Below are positions 37,005 to 45,815 of a stretch of 64,000 nucleotides of DNA, in pieces. The notes beneath the pieces were generated by a model. That model ran no database searches and was not told the DNA's origin. It worked only from the letters and a program-made list of their open reading frames with translations. How positions within the stretch are numbered: position 1 is the first letter of the stretch; every line of letters begins with the position of its first letter. Source of the stretch: Comamonas sp. JUb58 (GTDB taxonomy: Bacteria; Pseudomonadota; Gammaproteobacteria; Burkholderiales; Burkholderiaceae_C); the NCBI RefSeq assembly GCF_004364775.1, contig NZ_SOAL01000026.1, positions 1-64,000 of the forward strand, written 5' to 3'. The position numbers were made by a program, and so were the translations under genes.

Positions 37005-38411
37005 TCAGGCCTGGGGCGGCTGGGGCCAGGGCTTTTGCGGGCCGCGGATCTGCTCGAAAGCCCGAGACAGCTGCAGCACACCCAGGTCGTCAAAACGTGC
37101 ACCAGCAATCTGCAGGCCAATGGGCAGGCCGGCAGCGGTGTAGCCGCAGTTGATGGAGGCAGCCGGCTGCTCCGACATGTTGTAGGGGACGGTAAAGCCG
37201 ATGTGCTCCAGCGGGCGCATGGGGTCGTTGGTGGGCGATGCCCATTCGGCATCAAAGGCGACGTGTGGCGCTACCGGCGAGATCACAAAGTCAAAGGCGC
37301 TGCAGGCCTTGACGGTGGCCAGGCGCACCTGGTGGAACTGCTGGCTGGCCTGGAAGACCGCGCTGCCGCTCATGCCCTCGGCGCTCTCGGCCCAGCTGCG
37401 GATATAGGGCAGCACCTTGTCGCGCTGCGCGCTGCTGAGCGCCTGCAGATCGCTGAGCGAGCGCATGCGCCAGAAGCGGTCCATGCCGTCCAGCATCGCC
37501 GGCGTCATGAAGGGCTGCATTGGTGTGATCTGGGCGCCAGCGGCTTCCAGCAGCGCAGCGGCCCGCTCGATGGCGGCGCGCACCTCGGGCTGCAGCGGCA
37601 GGCCGCAGCCGGCATCGAGCAAGAGGCCAATGCGCTTGCCCTGGATAAAGTCCACGCCGGTGGTGGCCACGCTGCTCCAGGCAATGTCCTGCGGCGGCAG
37701 GCTCATGGTGTCGCGCACATCGGGGGCCGACAGCACCTGCATCATCAGTGCCGAGTCATCCACGCTGCGGGTCATCGGGCCAGCGGCGCGGCCTTGGTAA
37801 GGCGGGTCGATGGGGATGCGGCCCAGGCTGGGCTTGAGGCTGTAGATACCGCACCAGCTGGCTGGCAGGCGCAGAGAGCCGCCGATGTCGGTACCGATGT
37901 GCAGCGGCCCGTAGCCTGCGGCGGCTGCGGCACCGCCGCCCGCGCTGGAGCCGCCCGGGCCCTTGCTCAGGTCCCAGGGGTTGCGCGCCAGCGGGTGGAA
38001 GCTGGACAGGCCCGACGACAGCATGCCGTAGTCGGGCATCGTGGTCTTGCTGAAGCAGATCGCATGGGCCTCGCGCAGGCGGGCTGCGGGCGGTGCATCG
38101 GCGGCTGCGGGCACCAGGGTGACGGCAGCTGTGCCAGCGGGCAGCGGGTCGCCCTGGGTGGCAATGTTTTCCTTGATGGTCACCGGCAGGCCATCGAGCA
38201 GGCCGGCGGGTGCACCCTTGTGCCAGCGCGCCTCGCTGGCGCGTGCCTGCGCCAGTGCCTCTTCAGGCCGGTACAGGTAGGTGGCGCAGAGGCGCGGCTC
38301 CCACTGCGCGACATGGTCGATGACGGATTGCATGACATCGACGGGGGAGAGTTCTTGCTTTTGGTAGGCGGCCAGCAGCGCTGTGGCGGGCCAATCGTGC
38401 AACGCGGTCAT
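37005..38411 (-). CDS. Amidase signature family hydrolase
   Basis: A 468-residue amidase. The catalytic Ser-cisSer-Lys triad is visible: lysine in LPVTIKENIATQG, cis-serine in GGSSAGGGAAAAAG and the nucleophile in IGTDIGGSLRLPAS. The ATG at 38411 (MTALHDWPATALLAAY) is chosen because the upstream ATG at 38462 lies inside an intrinsic terminator hairpin. It probably cleaves an amide, perhaps a solute brought in by the neighbouring ABC transporter. No signal peptide, so cytoplasmic. Confidence 0.9.
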   Translation of the reverse strand: MTALHDWPATALLAAYQKQELSPVDVMQSVIDHVAQWEPRLCATYLYRPEEALAQARASEARWHKGAPAGLLDGLPVTIKENIATQGDPLPAGTAAVTLVPAAADAPPAARLREAHAICFSKTTMPDYGMLSSGLSSFHPLARNPWDLSKGPGGSSAGGGAAAAAGYGPLHIGTDIGGSLRLPASWCGIYSLKPSLGRIPIDPPYQGRAAGPMTRSVDDSALMMQVLSAPDVRDTMSLPPQDIAWSSVATTGVDFIQGKRIGLLLDAGCGLPLQPEVRAAIERAAALLEAAGAQITPMQPFMTPAMLDGMDRFWRMRSLSDLQALSSAQRDKVLPYIRSWAESAEGMSGSAVFQASQQFHQVRLATVKACSAFDFVISPVAPHVAFDAEWASPTNDPMRPLEHIGFTVPYNMSEQPAASINCGYTAAGLPIGLQIAGARFDDLGVLQLSRAFEQIRGPQKPWPQPPQA

Positions 38412-38450
38412 ATCGGGCAGAGGTTGTGAAAAGGGTAGGGACGCGGAATG

Positions 38451-38485
38451 AAAAACGCCCATCTCGACAGGGCCGTAGATGGGCG
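38451..38485 (-). terminator. Intrinsic terminator between the binding-protein gene and the amidase
   Basis: On the minus strand a 9-bp stem CGCCCATCT/AGATGGGCG (38456-38464 with 38477-38485) is followed by TTTTT. It lies 35 bp after the binding-protein stop, so the amidase and TPR genes are transcribed by read-through or from a separate promoter. Confidence 0.8.
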
Positions 38486-38519
38486 GTGTGTTGGTGTTCA
38501 GCCTAGCGCAAGCAGGGGC

Positions 38520-40010
38520 CTATGACCAGTACATGGATGACAGGTCGTTGATGAAGATCGGCATGTCCTTCCACAGGCCACGCACGTTCTTGGCGGCAAT
38601 GGTCACCCACTGCGGCTGGTACAGGTAGACGTTGGCGGCATCTTCGGCCAGCAGGCGCTGGGCCTCGCCCAGCAGGCGAGAGCGGTCGGCCGGGCGGGCT
38701 TCGAGCTTGATCTGCTCGAACAGCTTGTTGAACTTCTCGGACTTGTAGCCCCAGTAGTAATCGGGCCGGGTGTAGTTCTCCAGGTCGAAAGGCTCGACGT
38801 GCGAGATCAGCGACAGGTCGTAGTTCTTGTTGGTGTAGGTGCCCGAGAGCCACTGCGCCCATTCCACATTCTGCAGCTTGACCTCGACACCGATTTTGGC
38901 CAGTTGCGCGGCAATGATCTCGCCGCCCTGGCGCGCGTAGGGCGTAGGGGGCAGGGTCATGCTCAGGCTCAGCGGCGTCTTCACGCCAGCCTCGGCCATC
39001 AGCTTCTTGGCCTTTTCCACATCGAAGGGGTTGATGCCGGTGGTGTCCACATAGCCATAGGCGCCAGGCACATAGTGGCTGCCGATGGGCACGCCCAGGC
39101 CTTCGGCTGCGCCGGCGATGACGGCCTTGCGGTCGATGGCGGCAGACAGCGCACGGCGTACACGCACATCGTCGAGCGGCTTGCGGCGCTCGTTGATGGC
39201 GACGATGGTCTTGGCGCGCGAGCCGGAGATGACCACTTGGTAGCGCGGATTGGTCTTGAACTGGTCGATGCCACGGGCCGAGACGCGCGGGAAGACATCC
39301 ACATCACCGGCCAGCAGCGCAGCGACTTGCGCAGCGGCATCGGAGATGAAGCGGAAGGTGGCGCGGCGGATGCGGATGCTGCCGGGGTTGCGGTACTGCG
39401 GCCAGGCATCCAGGGTGATAGACGCGCCCTTGCTCCAGTTGCCCAGCTTGTAGGGGCCGGTGCCGATGGGCTTGGTGGCGTTGCTGTCGGCGCTCTTGGG
39501 GTCGACGATGATCGAGGTGGCCTGGCCCAGAACAAACAGCAGGTCCGGGTCGATTTCCTTGTTCAGGATCACCACCGTGTGGTCGTCCACCACCTGGGCC
39601 GTCAGGTTGGCGAAGGTGCGCTTGTCCTTGTTGGTGCTCTTCTCGCCGGCAGCGCGGTCAAAGGAGAACTTCACGCTGTTGGCGTTGAAGGGCTCGCCAT
39701 TGTGGAAGCTCACCCCTTTGCGCAGCTTGAAGGTATAGCTCTTGAGGTCGGGCGAGACCTCCCAGCTCTCGGCCAGCAGTGGCGAGACGCTGCCATCCGA
39801 GTTGATTTTGGTCAGCGTCTCGTAGAGGTTGTAGTGGGTGATCTCGGCGATCGACGAAGCAGCGCCGGCGGTGGGGTCCAGCCCTGGTGGTTCCAGCGTC
39901 ATGCCCAGCACAACGGTGTCTTTCTTGGCCTGCGCCTGGGCCATGCCAGGCAGCCACAGTGGCAGCGGTGCCAGGGTGCCTGCGGCAAGCAGGTGTCTAC
40001 GGTTCAGCAT
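38520..40010 (-). CDS. ABC transporter substrate-binding protein, family 5 (peptide/nickel type)
   Basis: A 496-residue periplasmic binding protein. It has a signal peptide (RRHLLAAGTLAPLPLWLPGMAQA, with RR before the hydrophobic stretch, so Tat export is possible) and the SBP_bac_5 hallmarks GLDPTAGAASSIAEI, LAESWEVSPDLKSYTFKLRKGVSFHNG and PIGTGPYKLGNW. Such proteins bind oligopeptides, glutathione, opines or metal chelates; the ligand is not predictable. AGGAG precedes the start. It is the fifth gene of the operon after two permeases and two ATPases; binding-protein genes more often come first. Confidence 0.92.
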   Translation of the reverse strand: MLNRRHLLAAGTLAPLPLWLPGMAQAQAKKDTVVLGMTLEPPGLDPTAGAASSIAEITHYNLYETLTKINSDGSVSPLLAESWEVSPDLKSYTFKLRKGVSFHNGEPFNANSVKFSFDRAAGEKSTNKDKRTFANLTAQVVDDHTVVILNKEIDPDLLFVLGQATSIIVDPKSADSNATKPIGTGPYKLGNWSKGASITLDAWPQYRNPGSIRIRRATFRFISDAAAQVAALLAGDVDVFPRVSARGIDQFKTNPRYQVVISGSRAKTIVAINERRKPLDDVRVRRALSAAIDRKAVIAGAAEGLGVPIGSHYVPGAYGYVDTTGINPFDVEKAKKLMAEAGVKTPLSLSMTLPPTPYARQGGEIIAAQLAKIGVEVKLQNVEWAQWLSGTYTNKNYDLSLISHVEPFDLENYTRPDYYWGYKSEKFNKLFEQIKLEARPADRSRLLGEAQRLLAEDAANVYLYQPQWVTIAAKNVRGLWKDMPIFINDLSSMYWS

Positions 40011-40105
40011 CCGGGTACTCCTTGGATAGGGTTTTATTCAATTTATGGGGGAAAGCTGTGTAGTGGCGACGCCCTTGCCGGGCGCGCCGAGAAGCTCAAG
40101 CACTG

Positions 40106-40957
40106 TTATACAGGACTTGCGCCAATCCCTGCTGGCATGCGGTGTCGCCGCGGTCTGACCTGGGGCACGGCCTGCACCAGTTTTTGCGTATAGGGGTGCT
40201 GGGCATGCTGGAACAGCTGGGTGGGCGCGCCGCGCTCGACGATCTCGCCCTGGTACAGCACCACCACGGCATCGCAGAGGTGGTTGATGACGGCCAGGTC
40301 GTGGCTGATGAGCAGGTAGGTGATGCCGTGCTCGCGCTGTAGGTCCTGCATCAGGTTGAGCACCTGGGCCTGCACCGACACATCCAGCGCGCTGACCGGC
40401 TCGTCGGCGATGATCAGCCGGGGCTTGGTGATCAGGGCACGCGCGATGGCAATGCGCTGGCGCTGGCCGCCGGAGAACTCATGCGGGTACTTGTCCACAT
40501 CCTGCGCGCGCAGGCCCACCTGCTGCAGCACCTGGCTGGCGCGTTCGCGCTGCTCGGCCCGCGAGCTGGTGTTTTGCGCCTGCAGCGGTTCGCTGACGAT
40601 GCGCTCGACCGTCTGGCGCGGGTCGAGCGAGCCATAGGGGTCCTGGAAGACCATCTGGAAATCCTTGCGTGCCCGCTGCAGCGCGGCCGCTTCCATGCGG
40701 TGCAGGTCCTGGCCTTCCAGCAGCACCTGGCCGGAGGTCGGCTGGTCCAGTGCCATCACCAGGCGCGCCAAGGTGGACTTGCCCGAGCCCGACTCGCCGA
40801 CGATGCCCAGGCTCTGGCCGGCATGCAGGTCAAAGCTCACGCCCTTGAGGGCGCGCACCGTGGGGGGCGCGGAAAACAGCTTCTCGCGGGGCAGGGTGTA
40901 GGTGCGCACCAGGTCGCGCACCTGCAGCAAGGGGGTGTCGTGGGAGGCTGCCGTCAT
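40106..40957 (-). CDS. Oligopeptide-type ABC transporter ATP-binding protein (DppF-like)
   Basis: A 283-residue ATPase with Walker A GESGSGKSTLAR, Q-loop FQMVFQDPYGSLDPRQTVE, signature FSGGQRQRIAIARAL, Walker B LIIADEPVSALDVSVQ and switch histidine LISHDLAVI. The loop QDPYGSLDPR and the length mark the DppF/OppF branch. It partners with the DppD-like ATPase just upstream, whose stop it overlaps by 4 bp. Confidence 0.93.
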   Translation of the reverse strand: MTAASHDTPLLQVRDLVRTYTLPREKLFSAPPTVRALKGVSFDLHAGQSLGIVGESGSGKSTLARLVMALDQPTSGQVLLEGQDLHRMEAAALQRARKDFQMVFQDPYGSLDPRQTVERIVSEPLQAQNTSSRAEQRERASQVLQQVGLRAQDVDKYPHEFSGGQRQRIAIARALITKPRLIIADEPVSALDVSVQAQVLNLMQDLQREHGITYLLISHDLAVINHLCDAVVVLYQGEIVERGAPTQLFQHAQHPYTQKLVQAVPQVRPRRHRMPAGIGASPV

Positions 40958-41979
40958 GCGGGGGTCTCGTCAGGGGTCTCGGTGGCGATGGCATAGGCCT
41001 CGGGCCGCAGGCAGTGCACCTGGTGCGTCTCCTGCGGGTGGGTCGATGGCAGGGCCACCTGGGGCGGCTTTTGCACAAAGCAGGGGGCCTGGGTGAAGCT
41101 GCAGCGGCCGGCAAAGGTGCAGCCGGCGGGCAGGTCCACCAGCTCGGGCACCGAGCCGGCAATGGTGTGCAGGCGCTGGGGCTGGCCCTGCAGGCGCGGC
41201 TGCATGCTGGGGCGCGCGGCCAGCAGGCCCCGGGTGTAGGGGTGGGCCATGTGCTCAAACACGGCCTCGGTGCTGCCCGATTCGACCACGGTGCCGCCGT
41301 ACATCACGACCATCTTGTCGACGTTCTGCGAGATCACGCCCAGGTCGTGCGAGATCAGCAGCAGGGCCATCTGGCGCTCTTCGACCAGGCCATTGATCAG
41401 GTCCAGGATCTGCTGCTGGATGGTAACATCCAGCGCCGTGGTGGGCTCGTCGGCGATCAGCAGATCGGGGCCGCAGGCCAGCGCCATCGCGATGGTGATG
41501 CGCTGGCGCTGCCCGCCCGAGAACTGGTGTGGATAGGCATCAAAGCGCTGCGCGGGCTGGGCGATGCCGACGCGGTCGAGCAGCGCAATCGCCTCTTCAC
41601 GGGCCTGGCGTGCGCTCCAGCCCTTGTGCAGGCGCAGCGGTTCGCTGATCTGGCGGCCAATGGTGTGCACCGGGTTCAGCGCCGTCATCGGCTCCTGGAA
41701 GATCATCGCAATGCGGTTGCCGCGCACACTGCGCCACCAGCGGTCGGGCTGCTGCACCAGGCTTTGGCCATCCAGCGTAGCGCTGCCGTTGACCTGGGCC
41801 GACTCCGGCAGCAGGCCCATCAAGGCCATGGCCGTGATGGATTTGCCGCAGCCCGATTCGCCAATCAGGCCCAGGGCCTGGCCGCGCTCGATCTGGAAGC
41901 TGACATCACGCACGGCGCGGGCGGGGCCCCGGTGGGTTTGCAGCACGATCTCTAGCTGCTGTACATCGATCAATGCCAT
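40954..41979 (-). CDS. Oligopeptide-type ABC transporter ATP-binding protein (DppD-like)
   Basis: A 341-residue ATPase with Walker A GESGCGKSITAMALMGLLP, FQEPMTALNPVHTIG, FSGGQRQRITIAMALACGPDLLIADEPTTALDVTIQQ and LISHDLGVI. The C-terminal extension CTFAGRCSFTQAPC contains the cysteine-rich oligopeptide-transporter ATPase motif (oligo_HPY domain), which in some members binds a [4Fe-4S] cluster. It follows the DppC-like permease by 9 bp. Confidence 0.93.
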   Translation of the reverse strand: MALIDVQQLEIVLQTHRGPARAVRDVSFQIERGQALGLIGESGCGKSITAMALMGLLPESAQVNGSATLDGQSLVQQPDRWWRSVRGNRIAMIFQEPMTALNPVHTIGRQISEPLRLHKGWSARQAREEAIALLDRVGIAQPAQRFDAYPHQFSGGQRQRITIAMALACGPDLLIADEPTTALDVTIQQQILDLINGLVEERQMALLLISHDLGVISQNVDKMVVMYGGTVVESGSTEAVFEHMAHPYTRGLLAARPSMQPRLQGQPQRLHTIAGSVPELVDLPAGCTFAGRCSFTQAPCFVQKPPQVALPSTHPQETHQVHCLRPEAYAIATETPDETPA

Positions 41980-41988
41980 CGTGACTCC

Positions 41989-42900
41989 TTAGCGCTTGCG
42001 GGCGAGACGGGGGTCGAGCAGGTCGCGCAGACCGTCGCCCAGCAGGTTGAGGCCCAGCACCGACAGCGCAATCGCCACGCCCGGGAAGACGGCCAGCAGC
42101 GGCGCCTGGAACATGAGGGTCTGCGCCTCGCTCAGCATGCGGCCCCAGGATGGCTGTGGCGGCTGGGTGCCCAGGCCCAGGTAGGACAGCGCAGCCTCAG
42201 CCAGGATTGCAATCGCAAAGCGGATGGTGCTCTGCACGATCAGGGTGGCCGAGATATTGGGCAGCACATGCTGCCAGGTGATGGCCCAGGCGCCCTTGCC
42301 GCAGGCGCGCGCAGCGGTGACGTATTCGCGCCCCCAGATGGTGTTGGCCGAGCCGCGTGCGATGCGGGCGAACATCGGTATGTTGTAGATGCCGATGGCC
42401 ACGATGGCATTGATGATGCCCGGGCCGAACACGGCGGTCAGCATGATGGCCGAGAGAATGGCGGGGAAGGCGAGCGAGAAATCGGCCAGGCGCATGATGG
42501 CCTCTTCAACCCAGCCGCGTTTGGCAGCGGCCAGCAGGCCCAGCGCCGTGCCAACCACGACGCCGATGCCCACGGCAATGACACCGACCAGGATGGAGGC
42601 GCGGGCGCCCAGCAGCAGCTGCGATGCGACATCGCGCCCATAGGCATCAGTGCCCAGCCAGTGGGCCAGCGAAGGCCCTTGCAGCTTGGCCTCCATGTTC
42701 ATCTCGAAGGCCGAGTGCGGTGTCCAGACATAGGACAGGCCAGCCGCGAGCAGGAGCAGGGCCGTGAGCACCAGGCCAATCATGAAGCTGGGGTTGCGCA
42801 GCGCACGGCGCCACAGCGTATTGCGAGGTGCCGTGTTGCCTGGCGCTGGGCTGGCAGCGGGCGTGGGCAGGGTGGGGGCGACGGAGGTAGGCGGTTGCAT
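41989..42900 (-). CDS. Oligopeptide-type ABC transporter permease (DppC-like)
   Basis: A 303-residue permease. A Pro/Ala-rich cytoplasmic N-terminus precedes the first helix (FMIGLVLTALLLLAAGLSYVW), then HWLGTDAYGRDVASQLLLGARASILVG, the near-invariant DppC signature, and the EAA loop YVTAARACGKGAWAITWQHVLPN. The ATG at 42900 (MQPPTSVAP) lies 7 bp after the preceding stop; an ATG 48 bp upstream would overlap that gene. Confidence 0.93.
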   Translation of the reverse strand: MQPPTSVAPTLPTPAASPAPGNTAPRNTLWRRALRNPSFMIGLVLTALLLLAAGLSYVWTPHSAFEMNMEAKLQGPSLAHWLGTDAYGRDVASQLLLGARASILVGVIAVGIGVVVGTALGLLAAAKRGWVEEAIMRLADFSLAFPAILSAIMLTAVFGPGIINAIVAIGIYNIPMFARIARGSANTIWGREYVTAARACGKGAWAITWQHVLPNISATLIVQSTIRFAIAILAEAALSYLGLGTQPPQPSWGRMLSEAQTLMFQAPLLAVFPGVAIALSVLGLNLLGDGLRDLLDPRLARKR

Positions 42901-42907
42901 GGCGTGC

Positions 42908-43870
42908 TCAGATATCGCTGGCTTTGGTGCGGGGGTCGATCCAGGCATAGAGCAGGTCCACCACGAAATTGACGATCACCACCATGGCGGCCAACAGCAT
43001 CACGCAGTTGCGCACCACCATCAGGTCCCGGTTGGCAATGGCCTGAAAGATCAGGCGGCCCATGCCGGGCAGGTAGAACACGTTCTCGACCACAATCGTG
43101 CCGGCCATCAGCTCGGCAAACTGCAGGCCCATCACGGTGACCACGGGCACCAGCGCATTGCGCAGCACATGGCCGTACAGCGCTGCGCGTTGCGACAGGC
43201 CCTTGGCCCGGGCGGTGCGCACAAAGTCCTCACGCAGCACTTCCAGCACCGACGAGCGCGTGATGCGCGCCAGAATGGCCGCCTGCACCACGGCCAGGGA
43301 CAGGGCCGGCAGCATCAGTGACTTGAGTGCGGCCCAGGGCGAGCCGCCCGAGGCCTCGGTCCAGCCCGGAAAGCCGCCGGCCGAGAACCATTTGAGGTGC
43401 ACCGAGAACAGCAGGATCAGCAAGATGGCGAACCAGAAATTGGGGATGGCAATGCCCAGTTGCGCCATGCCCATGACGCTGACATCGCCGAGCTTGTTGT
43501 GGCGGCTGGCGGCATAGATGCCGGCGGCCAGCGCCACCACGGTGGTGATGGCCATGGCCATCAAGGCCAGCGGCAGGGTGAGCGCCATGCGCTCGGTAAT
43601 CAGTTCGATGACGGGGGTGCCGTAGCTGTAGCTGTTGCCCAGGTCTAGGTGCACCAGGCCCGAGATCCAGTGCACATAGCGCTCCCAGGCGGGCTGGTTG
43701 AGCCCGAGCTGCTCGGCCAGCTCGGCCACCGCTTCGGGGGCGGCATCAGGGCCCATCAGCATCTGGGCCGCGTTGCCGGGCAGGATCTCCAGAACGAGGA
43801 AGACCACAATCGAGGTGCCCAGCAAGGTGAGCAGCAAGGTGAGTGTGCGCTTGAGAATGAAAAGACCCAT
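42908..43870 (-). CDS. Oligopeptide-type ABC transporter permease (DppB-like)
   Basis: A 320-residue permease and the first gene of the operon. The N-terminus MGLFILKRTLTLLLTLLG, the periplasmic LGLNQPAWERYVHWISGLVHLDLGNSYSYG and the EAA loop FVRTARAKGLSQRAALYGHVLRNALVPVVTVMG are typical DppB features. It is divergent from the ferredoxin gene, with a 200-bp gap holding both promoters. Confidence 0.93.
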   Translation of the reverse strand: MGLFILKRTLTLLLTLLGTSIVVFLVLEILPGNAAQMLMGPDAAPEAVAELAEQLGLNQPAWERYVHWISGLVHLDLGNSYSYGTPVIELITERMALTLPLALMAMAITTVVALAAGIYAASRHNKLGDVSVMGMAQLGIAIPNFWFAILLILLFSVHLKWFSAGGFPGWTEASGGSPWAALKSLMLPALSLAVVQAAILARITRSSVLEVLREDFVRTARAKGLSQRAALYGHVLRNALVPVVTVMGLQFAELMAGTIVVENVFYLPGMGRLIFQAIANRDLMVVRNCVMLLAAMVVIVNFVVDLLYAWIDPRTKASDI

Positions 43871-44070
43871 GGGTAGCCGTCGTGGTTAGGAAAGGCGCGC
43901 AGACCTGCTGGTGCTTGTTGTATTTTTTCGCAGCGGCAAGCATAACGCGAACAATTCCGACACACCATACATGCTTACTCGCAGTTCCACGAGTATGGCT
44001 AAGCCACAGGCGGGATAATGTCGCTCATGTCACACTTCTTCCCCCGTGCTGGAATCTTGGAGACGCATCC

Positions 44071-44328
44071 ATGGCTTTGATGATTACCGATGAGTGCATC
44101 AACTGCGATGTCTGTGAGCCCGAGTGCCCCAACGATGCCATCTCGATGGGGGAGGACTACTACGAGATCGATCCGCACCGCTGCACCGAATGCGTGGGCC
44201 ATTTTGATGAGCCCCAGTGCGTGCAGATCTGCCCGGTCGCCTGCATTCCGGTGCACCCCGATTTTCAGGAAGACAAGCCCACCCTGATGCAGCGCTATGT
44301 GCGCCTGCAGACTGAGAAGGGTCTGTGA
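44071..44328 (+). CDS. YfhL-family 2[4Fe-4S] ferredoxin
   Basis: An 85-residue ferredoxin. The first cluster motif reads CINCDVCEPECPNDA and the second CTECVGHFDEPQCVQICPVAC, with the long insert between the first and second pair of cysteines that is typical of the YfhL/FdxA-like (Allochromatium-type) ferredoxins. The start MALMITDECINCD is invariant in the family. The upstream frame to 43882 is non-coding. It transfers low-potential electrons, partner unknown. It converges on pth. Confidence 0.95.
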   Translation: MALMITDECINCDVCEPECPNDAISMGEDYYEIDPHRCTECVGHFDEPQCVQICPVACIPVHPDFQEDKPTLMQRYVRLQTEKGL

Positions 44329-44380
44329 CTGCAGGGCTGCCGGGGATGATGGGCGGTGATGGGCGTGTAGCCCGGCGCGC

Positions 44381-44989
44381 TCAGACGGCCTGAGGGCGCG
44401 GCGGCTTGGGCCGCTGGGGTTTGGTGGTGTGGATCTTCAACGTGGCCTTGTCCATGTCGCCCGCCAGCAGCTCGGGCGAGGCCTGCAGCGCATGGATGAT
44501 GCTGTCTTCGATCAGGGTTCGCTGGTCCGGTGCCGGCTTGCGCAGCACCCAGTTGGGTACTTCCTGCTTGTCACCGGGGTGGCCGATGCCGATGCGCAAG
44601 CGCCAGTAATCGGACGATCCCAGTTGCGCATGGATATCGCGCAGGCCATTGTGGCCGCCATGGCCACCGCCACGCTTGAGCTTGACCTGGCCGGGCGGCA
44701 GATCGAGCTCATCGTGCACCACCAGAATCTCTTCGGGCTTGATCTTGAAAAAGCGTGCGAGCGCGCCGACCGACTTGCCCGACAGGTTCATGAAGGTCTG
44801 GGGCTCGAGCAGCCAGACCGACTCGCCCTGGATGGAGGTGCGTGCAACCAAGCCATAGTAATTGCGGTCGGGCACGAGCTGCAGGCGCAAATCCCGGGCC
44901 AGCGCATCAATCCACCAGAAGCCGGCGTTGTGGCGCGTGCCTTCGTATTCAGGGCCGGGATTGCCGAGGCCAACAAACAGCTTGATCAT
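44381..44989 (-). CDS. pth: Peptidyl-tRNA hydrolase
   Basis: A 202-residue Pth that releases peptides from prematurely dropped peptidyl-tRNAs. Signature [23 protein letters not shown], the catalytic His in [18 protein letters not shown] and [29 protein letters not shown] are all present. The C-terminus has a basic Pro-rich tail ([13 protein letters not shown]). It is preceded by rplY but separated from it by a strong intrinsic terminator. Confidence 0.97.
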   Translation of the reverse strand: MIKLFVGLGNPGPEYEGTRHNAGFWWIDALARDLRLQLVPDRNYYGLVARTSIQGESVWLLEPQTFMNLSGKSVGALARFFKIKPEEILVVHDELDLPPGQVKLKRGGGHGGHNGLRDIHAQLGSSDYWRLRIGIGHPGDKQEVPNWVLRKPAPDQRTLIEDSIIHALQASPELLAGDMDKATLKIHTTKPQRPKPPRPQAV

Positions 44990-45021
44990 GGGCGGATGGA
45001 TTGAGATGGGTGGGAAGAATG

Positions 45022-45052
45022 AAAAAAGGCTGCATTGACCAGCAATGCAGCC
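45022..45052 (-). terminator. Intrinsic terminator between rplY and pth
   Basis: On the minus strand a perfect 10-bp stem (GGCTGCATTG/CAATGCAGCC, loop of five) is followed by six T. A second overlapping dyad CCTCTGGC/GCCAGAGG (45051-45074) shares its base and could compete. It ends the rplY transcript. Confidence 0.9.
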
Positions 45053-45095
45053 TCTGGCTTGCAGACGCCAGAGGCGTCAGCAGCTTGCTGTGCGA

Positions 45096-45686
45096 TTAAG
45101 CAGCAGGAGCTTCGCCTTCTGCAGGTTCAGCAGCAGCAGGAGCAGCCACGGACACCAGCGCAGGGTTGGTTTGTGCAGCCAGCTTCACGCCCTTAGGCAG
45201 AGCGATGTCCTTCAAGTGGATGGTCGAACCCTTTTCCAGCTTGCTCAGGTCCACCGCGATAAATTCGGGCAGGTCCTTGGGCATGCAGATCACTTGGATT
45301 TCGGTCACAACCGGGGTCACCAGGTACTTGTCGATCTTGACAGCTGGGGACTCTTCAGCACCGCTGAAGTGGACTGGCACCTTCATGGTCAGCGCGGTGT
45401 TGGCATCGACGCGTTGGAAGTCGATGTGCAGCACCAGCTGCTTGTAGGGGTGGTATTGCACGTCGCGCAGCAGCACTTGGCTCTTGGCGCCGTCCAGGTC
45501 CAGTTCCAGCACGGATGCGTGGAAGGCTTCCTTCTTCAGGGCGTACCACAGGCTGTTGTGGTCCACTTCGATCAACTGAGGCTCAGCAGCAGCACCGTAG
45601 ATGATGCCAGGCGTACGGCCAGAATTACGCAGGCGGCGGCTCGCACCCGTACCTTGCTTAGCGCGCGCAAAAGCGACAACGTTCAT
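45096..45686 (-). CDS. rplY: 50S ribosomal protein L25/general stress protein Ctc
   Basis: A 196-residue long-form L25 (Ctc/TL5 type) that binds 5S rRNA. The N-terminal L25 domain ([31 protein letters not shown]) is followed by the C-terminal beta domain and an acidic Ala/Glu-rich tail ([14 protein letters not shown]). The ATG at 45686 with GGAG 7 bp upstream is the start; a GTG 39 bp upstream is not supported. Confidence 0.96.
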   Translation of the reverse strand: MNVVAFARAKQGTGASRRLRNSGRTPGIIYGAAAEPQLIEVDHNSLWYALKKEAFHASVLELDLDGAKSQVLLRDVQYHPYKQLVLHIDFQRVDANTALTMKVPVHFSGAEESPAVKIDKYLVTPVVTEIQVICMPKDLPEFIAVDLSKLEKGSTIHLKDIALPKGVKLAAQTNPALVSVAAPAAAEPAEGEAPAA

Positions 45687-45731
45687 TTCATTACTCCAAT
45701 GTGGGATGAACCGCGACCAGTTCACCCGGTT

Positions 45732-45759
45732 AAAAAGGCCGCTACAAATTGCAGCGGCC
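45732..45759 (-). terminator. Intrinsic terminator in the gap between prs and rplY
   Basis: On the minus strand GGCCGCT and AGCGGCC form a 7-bp stem (nine-base loop) followed by TTTTT. It is the second of two tandem terminators downstream of prs. It lies only 46 bp before the rplY ATG, so it may also act in the rplY leader. Confidence 0.75.
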
Positions 45760-45790
45760 AGCGAAAACTATCTATTTTAGCAGAAAGCAG

Positions 45791-45813
45791 AAAAAGGGCC
45801 TTGCGGGCCCTTT
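45791..45813 (-). terminator. Intrinsic terminator after prs
   Basis: AAAGGGCC and GGCCCTTT with loop of five, followed on the minus strand by a T-run. It starts two bases beyond the prs stop codon. Confidence 0.85.
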
Positions 45814-45815
45814 GA

